NCBI GenBank assembly: GCA_947589305.1
Contig: CANQAP010000004.1
Coordinates: 62,001-126,000, forward strand
Direction: 5' to 3'
DNA length: 64,000 bases
From: an uncultured Lachnospiraceae bacterium
Lineage (GTDB): Bacteria; Bacillota; Clostridia; Lachnospirales; Lachnospiraceae
Part shown: positions 19,532-29,281 of the stretch, piece by piece
Layout: each line of letters opens with the position of its first letter
How positions within the stretch are numbered: position 1 is the first letter of the stretch
The notes under the pieces: generated by a model
Seen by the model: the letters and a program-made list of their open reading frames with translations, nothing else
What the model was told of the DNA's origin: nothing
The model's database searches: none
Translations under genes and position numbers: made by a program

Positions 19532-20137
19532 TTACACCCGTTCTCCATACAGTAATTCTGCCCGTTCTTCCTGTTCCTCTAACTGTGTCGCCATACTTGC
19601 CAGCAGTGTCCTGCCTTCTTCTTCCGTTACCTCTTCCTTTTGTAAAAACATCTGCAGCCTTTTTTTGTTTTCCTGTACCTGTCCGGTCAGATATACAATC
19701 GTTTCTTCCTCTTGTTTCAGCGTATAATGCCGACTGTTCGAATGGCGTCTCCGTCTGGCTATTTTATACACCGTTTCATTGAAGATACCGGTGATATATT
19801 CATTATGCACGCAAATCGATCCCAACACCCTCACCGTATCCAAAAACAGACATATGGTCATGATGGAAATCACCCCGACGGCACTCATAGCAAACATCCA
19901 AAGAGAATACTTCTGCAAGATCCACGAGAATACCTGAAGGAATAAGATCACCACGATCCGACTCCAAAATGCCGCCCATAAATTCTTTTTTCTTCTCTCT
20001 ATCGCTTTCCTGCGTTCACGATAACGATCCTCTAGCATGTCCAGTTTTTGCTGTGCTTCCATCACTTCAAAACGGATGGCATGATTCTTGGTTTCCTGCG
20101 TTTCTTCAAACTCCTCGGCAGTGATCGTAAATCCCAT
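19532..20137 (-). CDS. Hypothetical two-pass membrane protein with coiled-coil ends
   Basis: A 201-residue protein I cannot assign to a family. An N-terminal acidic helix (about 8-50, many Glu, Gln and Arg) is followed by two predicted membrane segments (about 54-75 and 81-103), a basic ARRRRH stretch near 128-133, and a C-terminal Glu/Gln-rich coiled-coil region. No catalytic motif is visible. The start is ATG 20137 or TTG 20140 behind GGGAG. It lies between the convergent buk terminator and the etf operon terminator, so it is probably expressed alone. Its place inside the butyrate region may be incidental. Confidence 0.7.
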   Translation of the reverse strand: MGFTITAEEFEETQETKNHAIRFEVMEAQQKLDMLEDRYRERRKAIERRKKNLWAAFWSRIVVILFLQVFSWILQKYSLWMFAMSAVGVISIMTICLFLDTVRVLGSICVHNEYITGIFNETVYKIARRRRHSNSRHYTLKQEEETIVYLTGQVQENKKRLQMFLQKEEVTEEEGRTLLASMATQLEEQEERAELLYGERV

Positions 20138-20163
20138 CAATCTGCTCTCCCTTCCTCCTTTTA

Positions 20164-20191
20164 AAAAGGGCTGTCCGAAATCGGGCAGCCC
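20164..20191 (-). terminator. Rho-independent terminator of the thl-crt-hbd-bcd-etfBA operon
   Basis: GGGCTG / CAGCCC arms (20168-20173 and 20186-20191) with an inner CCGA/TCGG pair form a near-perfect hairpin. On the minus strand it is followed by five T. It closes the butyrate operon after etfA. Confidence 0.9.
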
Positions 20192-20216
20192 AAAATGGAT
20201 GATTGTATATATTTCT

Positions 20217-21260
20217 TTATTTTGCCGCTAATTCCGCTTTTAATGACTCCGTCAATGCCGGAACAATCTTATTCAAATCTCCCACGATTCCGTAATCAGC
20301 AACATCAAAGATCGGAGCCGTATCATCTTTATTGATCGCTATGATAATATCGGATTCTTCCATACCTGCTACATGCTGGATCGCTCCGGAGATACCAATC
20401 GCAAAATATACATTCGGGCGAACCGTTTTACCGGTCTGACCTACCTGTAAATCCTTCGGCTTCCAGCCGGAATCCACAACCGCACGGGAACAGCTTACCG
20501 TACCGCCCAAAACATCTGCCAGATCCTGAAGCAGTTGAAAGTTCTCTGCACTGCCTACACCACGACCGCCGGACACCAAAATCTTTGCGTCCATGATATC
20601 GACCGTATCGGAAACCGCCTTTACGATATCCATGATCTCTACGTATTTATTGTTTGGAGTAAAGCCCGGATTGTATTCAATGACCTCTGCCTTTGCGCCT
20701 TCGTTCTTCGGCGCTTTCTGCATAACACCCGGACGCACCGTAGCCATCTGCGGGCGGTGATTCGGACAAGCGATCGTTGCTATGGTATTACCACCGAACG
20801 CCGGACGCGTCATCAGTAACTGGTTATGAAGCTGCTCTTTGCCCGGAATCGGAGTGATCGGGAAATCACCGATCTCCAACTGGGTACAATCCGCAGTCAG
20901 ACCGGTATGAATCCGTGCGGAAACACGAGGTCCAAGATCACGACCGATCGCTGTTGCGCCAACGAGCATGATCTCCGGCTTATATTCCTGAATAACGGAC
21001 GCAAGTGCGTGTGTATACGGTTCTGTTCTGTAGTCCTTTAATTCCGGATCATCCACAACGATGACCTTATCCGCACCATATGCCGCCAGTTCATCTGCCA
21101 AATTCTTTACACCGGAACCGATCAAAACTGCCGTTACATCCGTTCCCAGATCTTTTGCAAGATCCTTTCCTTTACCGATCAATTCGAATGCGATCCCGCT
21201 CACTTCATTATCAACCTGTTGAGCAAAGACATATACGCCTTTATATTCTTCTAATCCCAT
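20217..21260 (-). CDS. etfA: Electron transfer flavoprotein, alpha subunit
   Basis: A 347-residue large subunit of the ETF that works with butyryl-CoA dehydrogenase. The N-terminal domain shares the ETF alpha/beta fold; the C-terminal FAD domain has GRGVGSAENF, CSRAVVDSGW, QVGQTGKTVRP, FAIGISGAIQH and INKDDTAPIFDVADYGIVGD, all ETF-alpha signatures. ATG 21260 was chosen over GTG 21272 because a GGTG lies seven bases upstream. It is the last gene of the operon, 29 bp after etfB, and a strong terminator follows. By family knowledge the Bcd/EtfAB complex bifurcates electrons from NADH to crotonyl-CoA and ferredoxin. Confidence 0.96.
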   Translation of the reverse strand: MGLEEYKGVYVFAQQVDNEVSGIAFELIGKGKDLAKDLGTDVTAVLIGSGVKNLADELAAYGADKVIVVDDPELKDYRTEPYTHALASVIQEYKPEIMLVGATAIGRDLGPRVSARIHTGLTADCTQLEIGDFPITPIPGKEQLHNQLLMTRPAFGGNTIATIACPNHRPQMATVRPGVMQKAPKNEGAKAEVIEYNPGFTPNNKYVEIMDIVKAVSDTVDIMDAKILVSGGRGVGSAENFQLLQDLADVLGGTVSCSRAVVDSGWKPKDLQVGQTGKTVRPNVYFAIGISGAIQHVAGMEESDIIIAINKDDTAPIFDVADYGIVGDLNKIVPALTESLKAELAAK

Positions 21261-21289
21261 TTTTTTCACCACGCTTTTCTTATATTTTA

Positions 21290-22072
21290 TTAAATAACAT
21301 GCTTCGTCTTTAACTTATCCACGATGTAATTTACTGCTTCATCCGGTTCTAATGTCACTTTTTCTCCGGCGCCTTTCCGTACTTTATCGGAAGCTCTCGC
21401 AATCTGAGTCGGAGATCCCTTCAAACCTAAGTTGGAATCGTCCACATCCACTAAGTCTGCTCTGCCCCAAACCGTGATCTCTGCCTGATAAGCGTCAAAA
21501 ATTCCGCCCGGCGTCATATAACGAGGCTCATTTAATTCTGAAAGCGCCGTGATCAGACAAGGCATTTTTGCCTTTAATACATGATAGCGGTCATCATACT
21601 GACGCTCTACGATCACACTGTCACCGTCGATTTTTATGTTCTGTGCATATGAGATAACCGGAATTCCCAAATGTTCGGAAATCTGCGGTCCCACCTGTGC
21701 GGTATCACCGTCGATCGCCTGACGACCGGTGATGATCAGATCATATTCCAAATTACGGATCGCACCTGCCAAGGTCTGGGAGGTTGCCCATGTATCTGCT
21801 CCGCCTAATACACGGTCCGTTACCAAAATTCCTTTGTCGGCGCCCATGGCAAGAGCTTCGCGCAATACCTCTTCTGCTTTCGGCAGACCCATGGTGACTA
21901 CCGTTACTTCTGCACCGTATTGGTCTTTCAGGCGAAGCGCTGCCTCCAAACCTGCCTTGTCATCCGGATTCATGATGGTGAGCATGGCTCCTCTATCCAA
22001 GGTGCCGTCCGGATTGAACTTTACGCCGCCCTTTGTGTCAGGCACCTGTTTAATACATACAACAACTTTCAC
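21290..22072 (-). CDS. etfB: Electron transfer flavoprotein, beta subunit
   Basis: A 260-residue small subunit of ETF. It begins MKVVVCIKQVPDT, as in the family, and contains DLIITGRQAIDGDTAQVGP and the C-terminal arm that contacts EtfA. In bifurcating ETFs this subunit carries the bifurcating flavin. The start was set at GTG 22072, eight bases after AAGGAG; the upstream in-frame GTG at 22081 overlaps that site. It lies between bcd and etfA in the operon. Confidence 0.96.
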   Translation of the reverse strand: MKVVVCIKQVPDTKGGVKFNPDGTLDRGAMLTIMNPDDKAGLEAALRLKDQYGAEVTVVTMGLPKAEEVLREALAMGADKGILVTDRVLGGADTWATSQTLAGAIRNLEYDLIITGRQAIDGDTAQVGPQISEHLGIPVISYAQNIKIDGDSVIVERQYDDRYHVLKAKMPCLITALSELNEPRYMTPGGIFDAYQAEITVWGRADLVDVDDSNLGLKGSPTQIARASDKVRKGAGEKVTLEPDEAVNYIVDKLKTKHVI

Positions 22073-22133
22073 TGTATTCACTCCTTATTCGTATATTTGT
22101 CCCAAGCGGACATCGTTTCTATGTGATCTATGA

Positions 22134-23300
22134 CTATTTTAACAAACTGCCGGAGATAACCATTCTTTGAACTTCACTGGTTCCTTCATAGATTTCGGTA
22201 ATCTTGGCATCCCGCATCATACGCTCTACATCATACTCACGGATATAACCATAACCACCATGAAGCTGAACAGCCTTTGTTGTCACTTCCATTGCAACCT
22301 CTGCCGCATATAACTTCGCCATCGCTGCCTCTACCGAGTAAGATACCTTTGGATTGGTCTGATATTCTGCTTTTTTCATTGCCGCCTTATATACCAATGC
22401 TTTTGCAGCTTCTACTTTTGTTGCCATATCTGCCAACTGGAATTGTGTATTTTGGAATGCGCCGATCGCACGTCCAAACTGCTTTCTTTCTTTTACATAC
22501 TCAATCGTCGTCTCCAATGCTCCTTCAGCAATACCCAATGCCTGCGCAGCGATACCGATCCGTCCGCCATCCAGTGTGTGCATTGCGATACCAAAGCCTT
22601 TGCCTTTCTGTCCCAACAGATTTTCTTTTGGGATTCTGCAATCCGTAAAAATCAACTCATACGTTGAAGAACCGCGGATACCCATTTTCTTTTCTTTCGT
22701 ACCGAACGTAAATCCCGGAGTGCCTTTTTCTACGATGAATGCAGAGATTTCTTTCATCATCTTGCCGCGTTTTTCTACGGTGCCGGTCACTGCGATAATG
22801 ATATACACGTCTGCTTCTTTTCCGTTGGTAATAAAGCACTTGGAACCGTTCAGTACCCATTCGTCACCGTCCAATACCGCTTTTGTTTGCTGACCCTGCG
22901 CATCCGTACCGGCTCCCGGTTCGGTCAGACCGAATGCGCCCAGTTTTCTTCCGGTAGCCAGATCCGGTAAATACTTCGCCTTCTGTTCCGGCGTCCCGTA
23001 TGTCTGGATCGGATCCACACAAAGAGATGTATGGGCGGATACGATAACACCTGTCGTACCGCATACTTTCGACAATTCTTCTACGCACATAACATATGTA
23101 AGCGGGTCACAACCCTGTCCTTCATATTCCTTAGATACCGGAATTCCCAAGAACCCCAGTTTTGCCATTTTATCCACCGTCTCCCGTGGGAATTTTTCGG
23201 TCTCGTCTACCTCTTGTGCCAGAGGTTTTACTTCATTTTGGGCGAATTCCTGAAACAGACGTCTCGCCATCTCATGTTCTTTACTTAAAGAAAAATCCAT
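22134..23300 (-). CDS. bcd: Butyryl-CoA dehydrogenase
   Basis: A 388-residue short-chain acyl-CoA dehydrogenase reducing crotonyl-CoA to butyryl-CoA. Signatures include AFGLTEPGAGTDA, WVLNGSKCFITNG, QFGRAIGAFQ, QLHGGYGYIREYDVERMMRDAKI, and the catalytic base Glu372 in EIYEGTSE. The start is ATG 23300 behind GGAGG; the frame to 23363 would run through an intergenic hairpin. Placed directly upstream of etfB and etfA, which supports a Bcd/Etf bifurcating complex. A strong hairpin separates it from hbd. Confidence 0.96.
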   Translation of the reverse strand: MDFSLSKEHEMARRLFQEFAQNEVKPLAQEVDETEKFPRETVDKMAKLGFLGIPVSKEYEGQGCDPLTYVMCVEELSKVCGTTGVIVSAHTSLCVDPIQTYGTPEQKAKYLPDLATGRKLGAFGLTEPGAGTDAQGQQTKAVLDGDEWVLNGSKCFITNGKEADVYIIIAVTGTVEKRGKMMKEISAFIVEKGTPGFTFGTKEKKMGIRGSSTYELIFTDCRIPKENLLGQKGKGFGIAMHTLDGGRIGIAAQALGIAEGALETTIEYVKERKQFGRAIGAFQNTQFQLADMATKVEAAKALVYKAAMKKAEYQTNPKVSYSVEAAMAKLYAAEVAMEVTTKAVQLHGGYGYIREYDVERMMRDAKITEIYEGTSEVQRMVISGSLLK

Positions 23301-23333
23301 GATTACTATTCCTCCATTTATATTCTTTTCCAA

Positions 23334-23362
23334 TGAGACTGCTGCCGGAAGCAGCAGTCTCA
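23334..23362 (-). other. Strong hairpin between hbd and bcd
   Basis: A perfect 12-bp stem (23334-23345 with 23351-23362) closes a 5-nt loop. On the minus strand no T-run follows, so it is not a standard terminator. It may stabilise or process the operon mRNA, or slow transcription into bcd. Confidence 0.7.
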
Positions 23363-23377
23363 CCCAATTCGTAATTA

Positions 23378-24217
23378 TTATTTTGAGTAATCGTAGAAGC
23401 CGATGCCGGTCTTACGTCCTAACTTACCCCCACGCACCATCTTACGAAGCAGCGGATGCGCACGATACTTGGAATCGCCGGTTTCGGCAAACAGTACATC
23501 CATGATCGCCAATACGATATCCAGACCTACCAGATCACCCAATGCAAGAGGTCCCATCGGATGGCTGGCGCCCAATTTCATAGCGGTATCAATACCCTCT
23601 ACGGAAGCGATGCCTTCCGCATAAATGCCGATTGCTTCATTGATCATCGGAATCAGGATCCGGTTGACAACAAAGCCCGGAGCTTCAGCAACCTGTACCG
23701 GTTCTTTACCGATCTCTACGGCGATCGCCTTGATCTTTTCCACCAGATCATCCGGCGTATTTGCTCCGGCGATCACTTCAACCAGCTTCATACGATCTGC
23801 CGGATTAAAGAAGTGCATACCGATAATCGGGCGATCTAATCCTGCGCCAATCTCGGTAATGGACAGAGAAGACGTATTGGTTGCGAACATACAGCCTGCC
23901 GGAACGATCTCCATCAATTCCTTAAACGTCTCTTTCTTAATGGTCATGTTTTCCGGCGCCACTTCAATCACCAGATCACAATCCGTACAGATGTCCTTCA
24001 AGCCGGTCTTGATTTTACCAAGAATCTCGTCGCCCTTTTCCTGCGTGATCTTTTCCTTACCGATCAAAAATTTGATATTTTTTTCGATCTTTGCCTTTCC
24101 GCCATCCGCAAATTCCTGCTTAATGTCACAAAGACGCACATCATAACCGTCTGTCATTGCAAACGCCTGTGCAATTCCGGAACCCATGGTTCCTGCACCA
24201 ATAATACCTACTACCAT
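23378..24217 (-). CDS. hbd: 3-hydroxybutyryl-CoA dehydrogenase
   Basis: A 279-residue dehydrogenase reducing acetoacetyl-CoA to 3-hydroxybutyryl-CoA. The Rossmann motif GAGTMG is at 7-12, NTSSLS near 114-119, and the catalytic pair is His135 (MHFFNPA) and Glu147 (KLVEV). The C-terminal helical domain ends [11 protein letters not shown]. An AGGAGG site precedes ATG 24217. It lies between crt and bcd in the butyrate operon. The cofactor cannot be fixed from sequence. Confidence 0.96.
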   Translation of the reverse strand: MVVGIIGAGTMGSGIAQAFAMTDGYDVRLCDIKQEFADGGKAKIEKNIKFLIGKEKITQEKGDEILGKIKTGLKDICTDCDLVIEVAPENMTIKKETFKELMEIVPAGCMFATNTSSLSITEIGAGLDRPIIGMHFFNPADRMKLVEVIAGANTPDDLVEKIKAIAVEIGKEPVQVAEAPGFVVNRILIPMINEAIGIYAEGIASVEGIDTAMKLGASHPMGPLALGDLVGLDIVLAIMDVLFAETGDSKYRAHPLLRKMVRGGKLGRKTGIGFYDYSK

Positions 24218-24236
24218 CTACATATCCTCCTGCCTT

Positions 24237-25022
24237 TTATTTATTTTGAAATGGTTCTTTTACTTTATCTTTATTTTTATCAAGGAAGAACGCCATGCCG
24301 TATTTTTGATCTTCCGTTTCGAAGCAGCTTCCGAACAGCTTTTCTTCTATGATCATTGCGTCGTCCATACCGACTTCTAATCCTTCATTGATTGCTTTTT
24401 TGCAGGCACGCACAGCGATCGGCGCATTTTTGGCAATACCGGCAGCCAGTTTCTTTGCGGCGTCCATCAACTCAGCCTGCGGATAGACCGCATTGACCAG
24501 ACCGATGCGCAGCGCTTCTTCCGCCTTAATATTTCTTGCACCGTAAATCATCTGTTTTGCCATGCCCGGACCAACCAAACGAGCCAGTCTCTGTGTACCG
24601 CCGAAGCCCGGCGTGATACCCAGTCCGACTTCCGGCTGTCCAAATACGGCGTTATCGGAACAGATACGAATATCACAGCTCATGGAAATTTCACAGCCGC
24701 CACCCAATGCAAATCCATTGACTGCAGCGATCACCGGAATCGGGAAGGTCTCAATCTTACGGAATACGTCGTTTCCTTTCTTACCAAAGGCTTCTCCTTC
24801 CGCTTTCGTCAAAGCCGACATCTCACCGATATCCGCGCCTGCGACAAATGATTTTTCACCCGCGCCGGTCAAAATCACAGCCCGTGTCTTGTCCAGATCA
24901 ATTGCCTGAAACGCAGCGTCCAGTTCTTCCAATACCTGACTGTTCAAAGCGTTCAATGCTTTTGGACGATTGATCGTCACGATCCCGACAAATCCTTCCT
25001 GTTCATAAGTAATGAATTCCAT
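24237..25022 (-). CDS. crt: Short-chain enoyl-CoA hydratase (crotonase)
   Basis: A 261-residue crotonase dehydrating 3-hydroxybutyryl-CoA to crotonyl-CoA. The oxyanion-hole segments FVAGADIGEM and GFALGGGCE are present, with catalytic Glu111 (GGCE) and Glu131 (QPEVGLG). AAAGGAGAG precedes ATG 25022. It follows thl by 31 bp and precedes hbd by 19 bp. Confidence 0.96.
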   Translation of the reverse strand: MEFITYEQEGFVGIVTINRPKALNALNSQVLEELDAAFQAIDLDKTRAVILTGAGEKSFVAGADIGEMSALTKAEGEAFGKKGNDVFRKIETFPIPVIAAVNGFALGGGCEISMSCDIRICSDNAVFGQPEVGLGITPGFGGTQRLARLVGPGMAKQMIYGARNIKAEEALRIGLVNAVYPQAELMDAAKKLAAGIAKNAPIAVRACKKAINEGLEVGMDDAMIIEEKLFGSCFETEDQKYGMAFFLDKNKDKVKEPFQNK

Positions 25023-25053
25023 GCTTATTCTCTCCTTTTTCCGTTTTCCTATA

Positions 25054-26235
25054 TTAGTCGCGCTTTACTATGGTCGCGCATCCCATACCGCCGCCGATAC
25101 ACAAAGTTGCCAAACCGGTCTTTGCATCTCTCTTCTGCATTTCATGGAGAAGCGTAACCAAAATCCGGCATCCGGAAGCTCCGACCGGATGACCCAGTGC
25201 GATTGCGCCACCGTTGACATTTAAGACCTCATCCTTGAAGCCTAAATCCTTCTGAACTGCGATCGACTGTGCAGCAAAAGCTTCATTTGCCTCGATCAGT
25301 TCGAAATCATCGATCTGCATACCGGTCTTTGCCATAACTTTCTTCGTTGCCGCAACCGGACCGATACCCATGATTGCCGGATCCACACCAGCCAAAGCGC
25401 CGGCAACAAAGGTAGCCATCGGAGTAACGCCCAATTCCTTTGCCTTGTCTTCACTCATCACGACAATGGCAGCGGCGCCGTCGTTAATTCCGGAAGCATT
25501 CGCAGCGGTCACGATACCATCCGGTTTGAATGCCGGGCGTAATCTTGCGATACTCTCCGGTGTGGTTCCCGGACGCGGACCCTCATCGGTATCTACCACT
25601 ACGGTTTCTTTCTTTTTTCTTACCTCAACCGGCACGATCTCATCCTTAAACTTGCCGGCAGCCATAGCGGCTTCACACTTCTGCTGGCTCCAAGCTGCGA
25701 ACTTGTCCAATTCTTCACGTGTAATACCATACTTTTCACATACGTTCTCTGCCGTGATTCCCATATGATAATCGTTAAAGGCATCCCATAACGCATCGTT
25801 TACCATCGTATCAACCACTACGTTGTTACCCATTCTGTAACCAAAACGCGCCTGCTTTAATGCGTATGGCGCCATTGACATATTCTCCATACCGCCAGCC
25901 ACTACGATATCCGCGTCGCCAGCCTGAATCATCTGTGCAGCCATATTCACACAGTTCAGACCGGAACCGCACACTACATTCACCGTTACAGCCGGTACTT
26001 CAATCGGAAGTCCTGCTTTGATAGAAGCCTGACGAGCCACATTCTGACCTTGTCCCGCTTGGATCACGCAGCCCATATATACCTGATCTACCTGATCCGG
26101 GGCTACACCTGCGCGATTCAAAGCTTCTTTTATTACGATTGAACCTAACTCTGCCGCCGGTATGGTACTCAGTTGTCCTCCCATGGTCCCGATCGCGGTA
26201 CGGCACGCACCTGCTAACACTACTTTCTTTGACAT
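25054..26235 (-). CDS. thl: Acetyl-CoA acetyltransferase (thiolase)
   Basis: A 393-residue thiolase condensing two acetyl-CoA to acetoacetyl-CoA, the entry step of the butyrate pathway. Active-site Cys89 (NVVCGSGL), His349 (GHPVGASG) and Cys379 (CIGGGMG) are all present. The start was set at ATG 26235 downstream of GGAGG; the longer frame to 26319 reads through the leader. First gene of thl-crt-hbd-bcd-etfB-etfA, with its own promoter. Confidence 0.96.
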   Translation of the reverse strand: MSKKVVLAGACRTAIGTMGGQLSTIPAAELGSIVIKEALNRAGVAPDQVDQVYMGCVIQAGQGQNVARQASIKAGLPIEVPAVTVNVVCGSGLNCVNMAAQMIQAGDADIVVAGGMENMSMAPYALKQARFGYRMGNNVVVDTMVNDALWDAFNDYHMGITAENVCEKYGITREELDKFAAWSQQKCEAAMAAGKFKDEIVPVEVRKKKETVVVDTDEGPRPGTTPESIARLRPAFKPDGIVTAANASGINDGAAAIVVMSEDKAKELGVTPMATFVAGALAGVDPAIMGIGPVAATKKVMAKTGMQIDDFELIEANEAFAAQSIAVQKDLGFKDEVLNVNGGAIALGHPVGASGCRILVTLLHEMQKRDAKTGLATLCIGGGMGCATIVKRD

Positions 26236-26328
26236 AATACAATCATCCTCCATTATTTTTTTACGATACATTGCTGCACGTTCTGTGTACAGTCCTATAC
26301 AATGACCGCCTGCACACATGCTGTGAAT

Positions 26329-26357
26329 ATCTTAGCATATTTTTATACTGTTTGCAA
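26329..26357 (-). promoter_or_regulatory. SigA-type promoter of the butyrate operon
   Basis: On the minus strand TTGCAA (26352-26357) and TAAGAT (26329-26334) are 17 bp apart; the leader is about 85 nt. An imperfect 20-bp inverted repeat (26361-26380) abuts the -35 box. It could be a regulatory site or the weak end of the ygiQ transcript. Confidence 0.65.
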
Positions 26358-26389
26358 CTAGAAGTCCGACCGGATTCTTCACAAAGCAC

Positions 26390-28261
26390 CTACTTTTTCT
26401 TAGGTTTATGCACATTCCGTATCGTTTTTTTCTTTCTTGGTTTTTGAGGGGCGGGAGTATCCTGCCTCGGTCGAATCAGACACTTCTTACCGTAACCGAT
26501 CAAGTCTGTCCTTCCGGCTTTTTGCAGTGCTTCCTCCACCAGATCGTAATTCTTGGGATTACGGTATTGAATCAAGGCTCTCTGCATTGCTTTTTCGTGT
26601 GGATTTGTCGGTACATAAACCGGCTGCATCGTCGCAGGATCCAGACCGGTATAATACATACAAGTCGATATGGTAGACGGCGTCGGATAAAAATCCTGAA
26701 CCTGTTCCGGCATGTATCCTAAATCTCTCAGATATTCCGCCAGTGCGACCGCTTCTTTCAGTGTGGAAGCAGGATGTGAAGACATCAGATACGGAACCAA
26801 AAACTGCTCTTTGCCCAATTCTTGGTTGATCGCTTGATATTTCCGAACAAATGCCTGATAGACACTGTTTTCCGGTTTTCCCATTTTTTGCAGTACTGCA
26901 TCTGAAATATGTTCCGGGGCTACTTTTAGCTGACCGCTGACATGATACCGGCATAATTCTCTTAAAAATGTATCATCCGCATCTGCCATGACATAATCAA
27001 AACGGATACCGGAACGCACGAATACTTTCTTTACCTTCGGCAAAGCCCGGAGTTTTCTTAACAGGTCCAGATAATCCTGATGATCGACTGTCAGATTCCG
27101 GCATGGTTTCGGAAACAGGCACTGCCGTTTTGGACAGGCTCCCTGCGACATCTGCTTTTCACAGGCAGGATGTCGGAAATTAGCCGTCGGTCCGCCGACG
27201 TCATGAATATATCCTTTAAAATCACTTTCCCATGTCATGGCTTCCGCTTCCCGCAGGATGGATTCATGGCTTCTGGTCTGTACGATCCGTCCCTGATGAA
27301 ACGTCAACGCGCAAAAACTACAGCCTCCAAAACATCCCCGGTTACTGACCAGACTGAATTTGATCTCACGAATGGCAGGAACGCCGCCCGCCTGCTCGTA
27401 AGAAGGATGATACTTCCGCATATAGTTATAGGAATATACCCGATCCATCTCCTGTTGCGACAGCGGTTTTGCCGGCGGATTCTGAACCACATACTGTTTT
27501 TTTCCATATGGTTCCACTAACCGTTTACCGGAATACGGATCGGTATTACAGTACTGCGTATAAAAACTGCGCGCATATGTCTCTTTTTGCTCTCGAATTT
27601 CATCATAAGAAGGCAGTCGGATCGCATCATATACGGAATCCAGTGTTTTTGTCTTATAAACGGTTCCGTCTATAAAGGTAATATCCTTGACCGCAATCCC
27701 GCTATTCAAAGCGTCGGCGACTTCAACCATCGCCCGTTCGCCCATGCCGTAAACAAGTAAATCTGCCTGAGAATCTAAAAGAATGGAACGTTTTACCGTG
27801 TTGGACCAGTAATCATAATGCGCCATCCGCCGCAAACTGGCTTCAATCCCGCCTATGATGATCGGGATCTCCCGGTATGTCCGCCGAATCAGGTTCCCGT
27901 AAACCACGGTAGCATAATCCGGACGCTTCCCCATGACGCCACCCGGTGTATAGGCGTCCTGACTCCGGCGTTTTTTCGATACCGTGTAATGATTGACCAT
28001 GGAATCCATATTACCGCCACTGATCAGAAATCCCAAACGCGGCTTCCCAAGAACGCTGATGCTGTCATCCCGTTTCCAATCCGGCTGCGATATGATCCCC
28101 ACCCGATATCCGTTCGCCTCTAACACACGGCTGATGATGGCATGTCCAAAAGAAGGATGGTCCACATAGGCATCGCCGATCACATAGACAAAATCCAGCC
28201 ATTCCCATCCTCTCTGCTTCATATCTTCAGTTGTCATCGGAAGAAATTGCTGTTGTGTCAT
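26390..28261 (-). CDS. YgiQ family radical SAM protein
   Basis: A 623-residue protein of the YgiQ family of B12-type radical SAM enzymes. The N-terminal part resembles a cobalamin-binding-type domain (GYRVGIISQPDW, IPIIIGGIEASLRR). The radical SAM cluster motif is CFGGCSFC in SNRGCFGGCSFCAL, and HDVGGPTANF and additional cysteines follow. The C-terminus is a Lys/Arg/Pro-rich tail. The substrate of this family is not known. ATG 28261 lies two bases after the mreB stop, so translation is probably coupled to mreB; a TTG at 28267 is a less likely start. Last gene of the mreB cluster. Confidence 0.9.
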   Translation of the reverse strand: MTQQQFLPMTTEDMKQRGWEWLDFVYVIGDAYVDHPSFGHAIISRVLEANGYRVGIISQPDWKRDDSISVLGKPRLGFLISGGNMDSMVNHYTVSKKRRSQDAYTPGGVMGKRPDYATVVYGNLIRRTYREIPIIIGGIEASLRRMAHYDYWSNTVKRSILLDSQADLLVYGMGERAMVEVADALNSGIAVKDITFIDGTVYKTKTLDSVYDAIRLPSYDEIREQKETYARSFYTQYCNTDPYSGKRLVEPYGKKQYVVQNPPAKPLSQQEMDRVYSYNYMRKYHPSYEQAGGVPAIREIKFSLVSNRGCFGGCSFCALTFHQGRIVQTRSHESILREAEAMTWESDFKGYIHDVGGPTANFRHPACEKQMSQGACPKRQCLFPKPCRNLTVDHQDYLDLLRKLRALPKVKKVFVRSGIRFDYVMADADDTFLRELCRYHVSGQLKVAPEHISDAVLQKMGKPENSVYQAFVRKYQAINQELGKEQFLVPYLMSSHPASTLKEAVALAEYLRDLGYMPEQVQDFYPTPSTISTCMYYTGLDPATMQPVYVPTNPHEKAMQRALIQYRNPKNYDLVEEALQKAGRTDLIGYGKKCLIRPRQDTPAPQKPRKKKTIRNVHKPKKK

Positions 28262-28263
28262 AA

Positions 28264-29259
28264 TCAACTCTTTTTTAATTTACTCATAAACTCTACGGAT
28301 TTTCCGGCGCCAAGCGCTACCGCCTCCAATGCCTGTTCCACAACCACCGCCTGAATGCCGGTCTTGCGTTCAATTAATTGCTCCATTCCGTAGATCATAC
28401 TGCCGCCTCCGGACAGAATGATCCCCCGTTGGGAAATATCCGCTGCCAGTTCCGGCGGGCAGATTTCAAGTACATTCAACATCGCATTCATGATCTGCGT
28501 CGTCACTTCTCCAAAGGCTTCGATCGTCTCATTTGCCGAAACCTGAACCCGATCCGGCAGTCCGTTTACCAGATTCCGTCCCTTGACTTCCATATATTCA
28601 TCGACTGGACGCGGAAATACGCTTCCGATTTTTATTTTGACCGCTTCCGCTGTCGGTTCTCCGATCAATAAATTATACTTACGACGGATATATTTGATCA
28701 TTGCTTCATTATAATCGTCACCCGCTACTTTTAAAGAACGGTTTACCACCAGTCCGCCCAAGGAAATCACAGCGATATCCGTCGTGCCTCCGCCGATATC
28801 CACCACCAGATTTCCGCATGGCTGTATGATATCGATATTTGCCCCTATAGCCGCTGCTATCGGTTCTTCCATGATCAGTACGGAGCGGGCGCCCGTAAGA
28901 TATGCTGCATCTTCTACCGCCTTACGTTCTACTTCCGTCACCCCGCTCGGCACACAGATACAGACCTTTGGTCTTCTCAGTTTTGTTTTACGATTCATTG
29001 CCTGCTTGATAAATGCTTTCAGCATCTTTTCCGTTACCGTATAATCAGAGATCACTCCCTGTTTCAGTGGGCGAATCACATCTATGTTTTCCGGCGTTCT
29101 GCCAATCATTCTTTTTGCTTTCGTACCGATTGCGATCAGCTTTTTCGTATCCTTTTCAAAAGCGACGACCGAGGGCTGATTAATGACAACCCCCATGCCT
29201 TTCACATATACCAATACGTTTGCGGTACCCAAATCGATACCGATATCCATATCAAACAT
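28264..29259 (-). CDS. mreB: MreB-like rod shape-determining actin homologue
   Basis: A 331-residue MreB/Mbl-type protein that forms membrane filaments guiding wall synthesis. It has the phosphate-1 loop GIDLGTANVLVY, the conserved RPLKQGVISDY, phosphate-2 VVDIGGGTTDIAVISLGG, and the adenosine motif GIILSGGGSMIYG. The start was set at ATG 29259 behind AGAGGAAAT; a longer frame to 29313 runs through a terminator. It is not followed by mreC and mreD, so it is a stand-alone paralogue rather than the main mre operon. It sits directly downstream of the long-helix pseudo-AAA+ gene and is coupled to ygiQ. Confidence 0.94.
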   Translation of the reverse strand: MFDMDIGIDLGTANVLVYVKGMGVVINQPSVVAFEKDTKKLIAIGTKAKRMIGRTPENIDVIRPLKQGVISDYTVTEKMLKAFIKQAMNRKTKLRRPKVCICVPSGVTEVERKAVEDAAYLTGARSVLIMEEPIAAAIGANIDIIQPCGNLVVDIGGGTTDIAVISLGGLVVNRSLKVAGDDYNEAMIKYIRRKYNLLIGEPTAEAVKIKIGSVFPRPVDEYMEVKGRNLVNGLPDRVQVSANETIEAFGEVTTQIMNAMLNVLEICPPELAADISQRGIILSGGGSMIYGMEQLIERKTGIQAVVVEQALEAVALGAGKSVEFMSKLKKS

Positions 29260-29281
29260 TTCATTTCCTCTTTTCGCAAAA

